NCBI GenBank assembly: GCA_023264815.1
Contig: JAHFUZ010000015.1
Coordinates: forward strand, 32,049-96,048
Source of the DNA: Arthrobacter sp.
GTDB taxonomy: Bacteria > Actinomycetota > Actinomycetes > Actinomycetales > Micrococcaceae
Direction of reading: 5' to 3'
Length of the DNA stretch: 64,000 nt
The notes under the pieces were generated by a model. The model saw only the letters and a list, made by a program, of their open reading frames with translations, ran no database searches and was not told the origin of the DNA. Positions within the stretch are counted from its first letter, which is position 1, and the number at the start of each line of letters is the position of its first letter. A program made the position numbers and the translations under genes. Below, piece after piece: positions 58,623 to 64,000 of the stretch.

Positions 58623-59549
58623 CTAGGGTACGGGTGGGACAGTCGATGGGGTTTTTCGCCGGCCCAGCAGGGCCTCGCGGTGCGCCGCTGTCTGGTCCCG
58701 CAGCGCCTGCACGACGGCGGCTACCGCGGGGCGGCGCATCGAGTCGGGCCGCAGCACCATCCAGTAGGGGAGGAGCTCAGCAAAGTCGTCGGGCAGGAGC
58801 CGGACCAGGTCGGCGTGCAGGTCGCCCATAAAGCACGGCAGGAATCCGATGCCCGCCCCGGCCCTGGTGGCTTCCACATGGACAAACACGTTGGTGGAAG
58901 TCAGCCCCTCCCGCATGGCCGGAACCAGCCGGCGCGGTGCGTCGAGGTCGTCCACCTGCAGCATCGAATCAACAAAATAGACCAGCGGATGCTCGGTCAG
59001 TTCAGCCACGCTGCCCGGCGTCCCCTGCTCGGCCAGATACGCGCGTGAGGCGTACATGCCCAGCATGTACTCGCCCAGCCGGACGGCTTCGGCGCGGTGG
59101 ACCTGGGGTTCGCCCACCACCACCTCAATGTCCAGGCCGGAGCGCTGCTGCAGCGCCCGCCGGGTCATGGTCACCACCTCCACGCTGAGCCCGGGATGGT
59201 CCCGCCGCAGCCGCGCCACTGCCGGGGCGGCGATATATGCGCTGAAGCCGTCGGTTGCCGTCATGCGTACGACGCCGGCAATAGGGTCCGGTGCCGTTCC
59301 CGCCGGTCCCAGCGCACTCACCGCAGCCTCAACCTGTTCAGCCACGCGGACCGCGTCCGTGCCAAGCTCCGTCAGTTCCCAGCCGCCCGCGGCGCGGGCC
59401 AGGACCCGCCCACCCAAGGCTTTCTCCAGTGCGGCGATCCGGCGCGAGACGGTGGTGTGGTTCAGGCCCAAAGCCTGTGCCGCCGTCGTAAATTTCCCCG
59501 AACGGGACACCTCGAGGAGGACGAGCAAGTCATCCGGGTTGGCATTCAT
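58623..59549 (-). CDS. LysR-family transcriptional regulator
   Basis: 308-aa regulator from ATG 59549. The helix-turn-helix is LLVLLEVSRSGKFTTAAQAL, LNHTTVSRRIAALEKAL (residues 4-45). The substrate-binding domain follows (VVRMTATDGFSAYIAAPAV, VVTMTRRALQQRSGLDIEVV). It is divergent from the MFS/hydroxybutyrate-dehydrogenase genes and presumably controls them. Confidence 0.92.
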   Translation of the reverse strand: MNANPDDLLVLLEVSRSGKFTTAAQALGLNHTTVSRRIAALEKALGGRVLARAAGGWELTELGTDAVRVAEQVEAAVSALGPAGTAPDPIAGVVRMTATDGFSAYIAAPAVARLRRDHPGLSVEVVTMTRRALQQRSGLDIEVVVGEPQVHRAEAVRLGEYMLGMYASRAYLAEQGTPGSVAELTEHPLVYFVDSMLQVDDLDAPRRLVPAMREGLTSTNVFVHVEATRAGAGIGFLPCFMGDLHADLVRLLPDDFAELLPYWMVLRPDSMRRPAVAAVVQALRDQTAAHREALLGRRKTPSTVPPVP

Positions 59550-59552
59550 ATC

Positions 59553-59598
59553 TGCAATTGTGCACATAAGGGGTGCCATATTGGGCATTGAAAGCCCA
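59553..59598. promoter_or_regulatory. LysR/MFS divergent promoter with inverted repeats
   Basis: TGGGC (59582-59586) and GCCCA (59594-59598) form an inverted repeat with 7-nt spacing, and TGCAATTGTGCA lies at 59553-59564. Both are in the 129-bp gap between the divergent starts, as expected for a LysR recognition site. Confidence 0.55.
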
Positions 59599-59678
59599 AG
59601 TTTGTGCAGTAATACTCAGTGGAGCCATTAGTGCTGTGGATCACAGCGCGTGTCAAAGTGGACACTAAGGAGAAACTC

Positions 59679-61061
59679 ATGAGCGTAGAGCAGCGCTCGG
59701 CAGACAATGCCGCCGGACCCGCATCCAAGGGATCCGGCCTCAAAAAGATCGTAGCCGCGTCGATGGTGGGCACGGTGGTGGAATGGTACGAATTCTTCCT
59801 CTACGCCACCGCGGCAACCCTCGTCTTCGGGAAGTACTTCTTCCCCGCCACCGGCAATGAGCTGGACGGCATCATCCAGGCCTTCATCACGTACGCCGTG
59901 GGCTTTGTGGCCCGTCCGCTCGGCGGCATCGTGTTCGGCCAGATCGGCGACAAGCTGGGCCGCAAGCCCACCCTGCAGCTGACCATCGTGATCGTCGGTG
60001 TGGCCACGTTCCTGATGGGCTGCCTCCCGGGCTTCGCAGAGATCGGCTACCTGGCCCCCACCCTCCTGGTGGCACTGCGGTTCATCCAGGGCTTCGCGCT
60101 GGGCGGTGAATGGGGCGGCGCCGTGCTGCTGGTTGCCGAGCACAGCCCCAACAGCTCCCGTGCATTCTGGTCCAGCTGGCCGCAGTCCGCTGTTCCGGTG
60201 GGCAACCTGCTCGCCACCCTGGTGCTCTTCATCATGTCCAGTACCCTGAGCCCGGAAGCCTTCCTCGGCTGGGGCTGGCGCGTTGCCTTCTGGCTCTCCG
60301 CCGTGATCGTGTTCGTTGGCTATTACATCCGCACCCACGTCACCGAGGCCCCCATCTTCCTGGAGGCCAAGGCCCTTGTGGAGAAGGAACAGGCTGTCAG
60401 CTACGGCGTCTTCGAAGTGGTCCGTAAGTACCCCAAGGGCATCCTGCAGGCCATGGGCCTGCGTTTCGCGGAGAACATCATGTACTACCTGGTGGTCAGC
60501 TTCGCGATCGTCTACCTCAAGAGCGTGCACAAGTACGACACCTCCTCGCTCCTGCTGGCGCTGCTGATCGCCCACGTGATCCACTTCCTGGTCATCCCGC
60601 AGGTGGGCCGGCTCGCGGACAAGCTGGGACGCCGGCCCGTCTACCTCATCGGTGCCATCTCCGGTGCGGCCTGGCCGTTCTTCGCCTTCCCGATGTTCGA
60701 TACCCGCAACGCCGTGGTGATTGTCCTCGCCGTGACCATCGGCCTGTGCCTGCACGCGTTTATGTACGCCGGCCAGCCCGCCATCATGGCCGAGCTCTTT
60801 CCCACCCGGATGCGCTACTCCGGCGTGTCCCTTGGCTCGCAGGTGACGTCCATCTTCGCCGGTTCCCTGGCTCCGCTGCTGGCCACCCAGTGGCTCAAGG
60901 ACACCGGTTCCTGGGTCCCCACCGCTATCTACCTGGTGGTTGCCTGCGCCGTCACCGCAGCAGCGGTACTGAGCCTCAAGGAGACCAAGGGCATTGCACT
61001 GGAGGACGTGGATAAGGCCGACGCCGCCCGCGAAGGCCTGCTCCCCGCAAGCTCACGCTGA
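59679..61061 (+). CDS. MFS metabolite:proton symporter
   Basis: 460-aa transporter; ATG 59679 with AAGGAG upstream. It has family-defining motifs of the ShiA/ProP/KgtP group: VGTVVEWYEFFLYATAATLV, FVARPLGGIVFGQIGDKLGR and FALGGEWGGAVLLVAEHSPN. Twelve helices are expected. The partner 36 bp downstream encodes a hydroxybutyrate-type dehydrogenase, so a hydroxy or keto acid is a reasonable substrate. Confidence 0.93.
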   Translation: MSVEQRSADNAAGPASKGSGLKKIVAASMVGTVVEWYEFFLYATAATLVFGKYFFPATGNELDGIIQAFITYAVGFVARPLGGIVFGQIGDKLGRKPTLQLTIVIVGVATFLMGCLPGFAEIGYLAPTLLVALRFIQGFALGGEWGGAVLLVAEHSPNSSRAFWSSWPQSAVPVGNLLATLVLFIMSSTLSPEAFLGWGWRVAFWLSAVIVFVGYYIRTHVTEAPIFLEAKALVEKEQAVSYGVFEVVRKYPKGILQAMGLRFAENIMYYLVVSFAIVYLKSVHKYDTSSLLLALLIAHVIHFLVIPQVGRLADKLGRRPVYLIGAISGAAWPFFAFPMFDTRNAVVIVLAVTIGLCLHAFMYAGQPAIMAELFPTRMRYSGVSLGSQVTSIFAGSLAPLLATQWLKDTGSWVPTAIYLVVACAVTAAAVLSLKETKGIALEDVDKADAAREGLLPASSR

Positions 61062-61097
61062 GCTGCCTGAGCCGCGACGCCTGAAGGAACAGTACAG

Positions 61098-61865
61098 ATG
61101 GGAACCGGATCTGCAATGGAAAACACACTGAACGGCCGCAAGGCCGTGGTCACCGGCGGCGCCAGCGGAATAGGTGCCGCGTGCGTTCGGGAGCTCGCCG
61201 CCCGCGGAGCGAAGGTGGTGGTGGCCGACGTCGATGCCGCCGGTGCTGCCGCCCTCGCCGATGAAGTGGGCGGCACCTCCTGGGCCGTTGACCTGCTGGA
61301 CGTGGACAGGCTCGCCACCGTGAGCCTGGACTGCGACATCCTGGTGAACAACGCCGGGATCCAGCGCATCAGCCCCATCGAGGAGTTTGATCCTGTGGAA
61401 TTCCGGCGGATCATCGCCCTCATGCTGGAGGCGCCTTTCCTGCTGATCCGGGCCGCCCTGCCGCACATGTATGCCAATGGGTTCGGCCGCATCATCAACC
61501 TGTCCTCGGTGCACGGCATCCGGGCCTCCCCGTTCAAGAGCGCGTACGTATCCGCCAAGCACGGCCTGGAAGGGCTGAGCAAGGTGACGGCACTTGAGGG
61601 CGGGGAGCACGGCGTCACCTCCAACTGCGTGAACCCCGGCTATGTCCGCACGCCGCTGGTGGAAAAGCAGATCGCCGACCAGGCAAAGGTGCACGGGATT
61701 CCGGAATCCGAGGTGCTGGCCAAGGTCATGCTCACCGAGTCCGCCGTCAAGCGCCTGGTGGAACCGGACGAAGTGGCCTCATTGGTGGCCTGGCTGGCGT
61801 CAGATCACGCCGGCATGGCCACCGGGGCCAGCTACACCCTGGACGGCGGCTGGTCTGCGCGCTAA
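61098..61865 (+). CDS. 3-hydroxybutyrate dehydrogenase-like SDR
   Basis: 255-aa SDR starting at ATG 61098 behind AAGGA. Signatures: TGGASGIGAACVREL cofactor loop, VADVDAAG (NAD preference), LVNNAGIQRISPIEE (the Gln after NNAGI is a substrate residue in D-3-hydroxybutyrate dehydrogenases) and catalytic SSVHGIRASPFKSAYVSAK (Ser, His, Tyr-x3-Lys). The C-terminal VNPGYVRTPLVEKQIADQAK resembles the family lid. It probably interconverts 3-hydroxybutyrate and acetoacetate or a related pair, using what the adjoining MFS imports. Confidence 0.9.
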   Translation: MGTGSAMENTLNGRKAVVTGGASGIGAACVRELAARGAKVVVADVDAAGAAALADEVGGTSWAVDLLDVDRLATVSLDCDILVNNAGIQRISPIEEFDPVEFRRIIALMLEAPFLLIRAALPHMYANGFGRIINLSSVHGIRASPFKSAYVSAKHGLEGLSKVTALEGGEHGVTSNCVNPGYVRTPLVEKQIADQAKVHGIPESEVLAKVMLTESAVKRLVEPDEVASLVAWLASDHAGMATGASYTLDGGWSAR

Positions 61866-61901
61866 AACCTTGCGCCATCCCGCCGCCTGAGGCCGATAAT
61901 C

Positions 61902-61948
61902 CCACCGCCACCTGAGGCCGCTACTCCTGCGGCCTCAGGTGGCGGTGG
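61902..61948. repeat. Perfect 20-bp hairpin with a direct copy, in a convergent gap
   Basis: Arms 61902-61921 and 61929-61948 (CCACCGCCACCTGAGGCCGC and complement) pair perfectly around a 7-nt loop. A degenerate direct copy (CCGCCGCCTGAGGCCG region) precedes at about 61880-61896. The right arm encodes the C-terminal residues and stop of the minus-strand gene at 61921-62196. Confidence 0.85.
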
Positions 61949-62196
61949 TCGTAGTAGAACACTCCTGCTGTTGCCCCGACCTCCACGAACGGACCGTGCT
62001 GGGACATAATGATTCCCTCATGCCGGCCGTTGAACGGATCGTCTCCCACCACGGCCTCGCCCACCCGGTAGGGGCACCTCGGGCCGGACATTGCCAGGAT
62101 GCCATCCCAGGCGCGTGTCCATGCGCGGACGATGAGGGTTGAGAGCCTGACGGGCCTACCCATGCTGGCCAGGTCCTGGACATGTGCTTTCACCAT
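61921..62196 (-). CDS. Small hypothetical protein
   Basis: 91-aa protein; ATG 62196 has AAGGAGTGG at good spacing. The sequence (ASMGRPVRLSTLIVRAWTRA, CPYRVGEAVVGDDPFNGRHE, VEVGATAGVFYYDHRHLRPQ) suggests a small beta-rich fold with a VEVGATAGVFYYD strand pair. No family recognised. Its last codons lie inside the 61902-61948 hairpin. Confidence 0.65.
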   Translation of the reverse strand: MVKAHVQDLASMGRPVRLSTLIVRAWTRAWDGILAMSGPRCPYRVGEAVVGDDPFNGRHEGIIMSQHGPFVEVGATAGVFYYDHRHLRPQE

Positions 62197-62385
62197 GCGA
62201 ACCACTCCTTGAAGCGGCGTGGCGCCGCCCACTGCGGTGCGTTGGCCGGAAAGCACCCAGCAGAGGATGGTCCTCCTATTCCTGGCCGGCACCTTACATG
62301 AACGTTAGGCGCTATTCACACCAGTCACACCAGTAACAGGTACTCGACTTGCGGAGTGTCTTCTACTTGGGCAGTCCGCTGGTGG

Positions 62386-62769
62386 TCAGCGCTCGCCGTT
62401 GAGGATTTCATCGGCGTTGTTGTAGGCCCATGCGACCAGCGGAATCAGCAGGGCGGAAAGTTCATAGCCGCGGTCCGTCAGGCTGTAGTCCACGCGTGGC
62501 GGGATCACGGGCTGGGACTTTCGGAGCACCAGCCCATCTCGCTCCAGTGTCTTCAGTGTCTGCGCCAGCATTTTCTCGCTGATGCCCTCGGCCCGGCGCC
62601 GCAGATCGCTCCACCGCTGCTCTCCCTCGGAGAGTGACAGCAGGATGAGCACGCCCCACTTGCTGGTGATGTGGTCCAGGACGGTGCGGCTGGGGCAACC
62701 GGCCGGGAACACGCCGTCGGAAAGGTCGGCGGGGAGCCGGGCGGGCAAAACTTGGGTTTCCATTCCCAT
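62386..62769 (-). CDS. HxlR-family transcriptional regulator
   Basis: 127-aa winged-helix regulator. The HxlR pattern is CPSRTVLDHITSKWGVLILL, LRRRAEGISEKMLAQTLKTL (recognition) and LTDRGYELSALLIPLVAWAY, with the conserved Cys at residue 25. ATG 62763 is an alternative start. It is divergent from the QorB-like reductase gene and shares with it the operator at 62780-62811. In related systems a Cys oxidised by quinone or aldehyde derepresses the reductase. Confidence 0.92.
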   Translation of the reverse strand: MGMETQVLPARLPADLSDGVFPAGCPSRTVLDHITSKWGVLILLSLSEGEQRWSDLRRRAEGISEKMLAQTLKTLERDGLVLRKSQPVIPPRVDYSLTDRGYELSALLIPLVAWAYNNADEILNGER

Positions 62770-62779
62770 ATCTTACTAA

Positions 62780-62811
62780 AAGGTGAGTACCTTACTTCAA
62801 AGTGCGTACTC
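62780..62811. promoter_or_regulatory. HxlR operator between divergent genes
   Basis: AAGGTGAGTACCTT (62780-62793) is a palindrome, and GAGTAC (62785-62790) with GTACTC (62806-62811) forms a further inverted repeat with 15-nt spacing. This agrees with GTAC-containing HxlR-family sites. Confidence 0.75.
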
Positions 62812-62885
62812 TCTTGTGGGAAGTATTCCGCCAGAGGGCTCGTTGTGCAGGGTGACCCCCTGACAAATGGTGAAAGGAATACCCC

Positions 62886-63749
62886 ATGAGCATCGTCGTT
62901 ACCGGAGCAACCGGACAGCTTGGCCGCCACGTTATCGAGGCGCTGCTGCAGCGCAATGTGCCCGCCGCGGGAATCGTTGCGGCAGGACGCTCCATTGAAA
63001 AGCTCACGGACTTCGAGGCCCGCGGTGTGCAGGTCCGGGCTATGGACTACACGGACGCCGCCTCGGTAGCGCGGGCACTCGAGGGCGCCACCAGGGTCCT
63101 CCTGATTTCCGGCAGCGAAGTTGGCCAGCGCGTTGCGCAGCACCGCACCGTCATCGAGGCGGCCATGGCCGCCGGGGTGGAGCTCGTCGCCTACACCAGC
63201 ATTGCCAATGCCGACACCACGGGCATGAAGCTGGCCGCCGAGCACCAGGCCACCGAGGCCATCCTCAAGGATTCCGGCGTTCCGTTCGCTATCCTGCGCA
63301 ATGGCTGGTACCTCGAGAACTACACCGAGCAGCTGCAGGGAACGCTGGCCCAGGGCGCGCTCGCCGGAAGTGCCGGCGAAGGCAAGGTCAGCGCGGCGTC
63401 CCGCCAGGACTACGCCGAGGCCGCCGCCGCGGTCCTGGTGGCAGAAGGCCAGGCAGGCAAAGTTTACGAACTGGGCGGAGACCACGCCTTCACACTGACC
63501 GAACTGGCCCAGGAAATCAGTGCGGCGGCCAACACGCCGGTGGCGTACCAGGATCTTCCGGCCAGCGACTACGCCGGGCTCCTGGCCGGATTCGGCGTGC
63601 CGCAGGCCTTCGCTGACATCCTGGCGGACTCGGACCTCGGCATCGCCCGCGGCGACCTCCTCGTCAGCGGCTCCGACCTCCGCCAGCTGATCGGCCGGCC
63701 CACCACGCCGATGCCGGCATCCGTCCGCTCAGCCCTCGCCGCAGTCTAA
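62886..63749 (+). CDS. NAD(P)H:quinone oxidoreductase-like NmrA-family SDR (QorB-like)
   Basis: 287-aa atypical SDR starting at ATG 62886 behind AAAGGA. VVTGATGQLGRHVIEALLQR is the cofactor loop; AAGRSIEKL carries the Arg that favours NADPH, and SGSEVGQRVAQH and LRNGWYLENYTE are typical of the YtfG/QorB group. These enzymes reduce quinones with NADPH. Divergent from the HxlR regulator, so quinone or electrophile stress probably induces it. Confidence 0.9.
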   Translation: MSIVVTGATGQLGRHVIEALLQRNVPAAGIVAAGRSIEKLTDFEARGVQVRAMDYTDAASVARALEGATRVLLISGSEVGQRVAQHRTVIEAAMAAGVELVAYTSIANADTTGMKLAAEHQATEAILKDSGVPFAILRNGWYLENYTEQLQGTLAQGALAGSAGEGKVSAASRQDYAEAAAAVLVAEGQAGKVYELGGDHAFTLTELAQEISAAANTPVAYQDLPASDYAGLLAGFGVPQAFADILADSDLGIARGDLLVSGSDLRQLIGRPTTPMPASVRSALAAV

Positions 63750-63769
63750 CCCCCGCCACCTACCCCCAA

Positions 63770-63890
63770 CGCTCTATCACTTACCGCACGTTTCGGGGGG
63801 ACGCTCTCTCACTTAATGCGGCACATGCACGAACGGTCTATCACTCTCTTCAAGAGAGTGATAGACCGTTCGGGTTTAACCCGCATTAAG
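63770..63890. repeat. Palindrome cluster at the right edge
   Basis: A perfect 43-bp palindrome, 21-nt arms 63830-63850 and 63852-63872 around a single base, is flanked by a second inverted pair (CTTAATGCGG 63812-63821 with CCGCATTAAG 63881-63890). Two degenerate direct copies of the arm word precede it (CGCTCTATCACTTACCGCA at about 63770 and CGCTCTCTCACTTAATGCG at about 63802). It follows the QorB-like gene; the next gene is outside the window. Confidence 0.85.
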
Positions 63891-64000
63891 CCTCTGTGCC
63901 CCTTGCGGGGCGCCCGTTCCGGGCTGAAAATGTGCCTGTGGTCGCCTGCCGACGCCGTATCACTATGCTTCTTTGAGACCGTCATTAAGCCGGGCGCCGG
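63891..64000. other. Edge sequence without recognised gene
   Basis: About 110 bases after the palindrome cluster. I see no clear start codon with ribosome site and no RNA gene before the window ends. Confidence 0.4.

Noticed and set aside
1..64000. tRNA, rRNA or insertion sequences
   Set aside because: I looked for conserved tRNA loops, rRNA-like stretches, transposase motifs and terminal repeats flanking a gene, and found none I could defend.

Overview
The window is GC-rich actinobacterial chromosome and reads like Arthrobacter, Pseudarthrobacter or a close Micrococcaceae relative. Pointers are a DUF222/HNH (13E12-type) gene, a desABCD desferrioxamine-type siderophore operon behind an IdeR/DmdR-like iron box, a Pol-PE-Lig type LigD beside Ku, many 1-4 nt ATGA/GTGA gene overlaps, frequent GTG/TTG starts, and several Actinobacteria-typical small stress proteins (DUF2510, DUF3618, DUF6458, holin-X). 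I saw no rRNA, tRNA, CRISPR array, insertion sequence or prophage. Genus assignment is inference.

Layout. 1-6.5 kb: a broken DUF222/HNH gene at the left edge, small membrane/stress proteins (DUF2510, YtxH-like, GlsB), an aldo/keto reductase remnant, a three-gene reductase/epimerase operon and a dodecin. 6.6-12.3 kb: a GntR regulator divergent from a sugar-acid operon (DUF1537-type kinase, 3-hydroxyacid dehydrogenase, GntP permease, class II aldolase). 12.3-14.5 kb: membrane protein, acyltransferase-3, GNAT. 14.6-20.2 kb: desABCD. 20.3-24.0 kb: SDR, FUSC, MFS symporter. 24.5-30.2 kb: two small orphan genes, ligD/ku non-homologous end joining, a Rho_N/SAP-like protein and a methyltransferase. 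30.2-34.5 kb: fructose PTS operon fruR-fruK-fruA plus HPr. 34.8-39.3 kb: DUF6458, an esterase, and beta-phosphoglucomutase with a GH65 disaccharide phosphorylase behind a LacI-type operator. 39.3-47.4 kb: MFS exporter, hydrophobic protein, pxpA, DUF445, glycerophosphodiesterase, azlCD, small proteins. 47.6-49.4 kb: TetR, thiamine-binding-type protein, O-methyltransferase. 49.5-53.3 kb: dps followed after 24 bp by a three-gene cassette (acyl-CoA dehydrogenase-like, PIG-L deacetylase fused to a NodS-like methyltransferase, GT2 glycosyltransferase). 53.5-56.8 kb: envelope-stress genes (YihY/BrkB; DUF3618, holin-X, large YtxH-like protein). 57-64 kb: membrane coiled-coil protein, spermidine-synthase-like enzyme, LysR/MFS/3-hydroxybutyrate dehydrogenase group, HxlR with a QorB-like reductase, and a palindrome-rich right edge.

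Three signals deserve most attention. (1) The 50-53.3 kb cassette combines glycosyl transfer, N-deacetylation, NodS-like methylation and an acyl-chain enzyme fold, a logic reminiscent of lipochitooligosaccharide synthesis, in a non-rhizobial actinobacterium. (2) A palindrome close to TAAGCATGCTTA lies 37-84 bp upstream of four separate stress/envelope transcription units (glsB, DUF6458, dps, the holin-X/DUF3618 operon) and overlaps a -10-like hexamer, suggesting an undescribed regulon. (3) At least six intergenic spaces, four of them between convergent genes, carry long near-perfect hairpins; several are accompanied by degenerate direct copies of the same word, with a shared architecture but different sequences.
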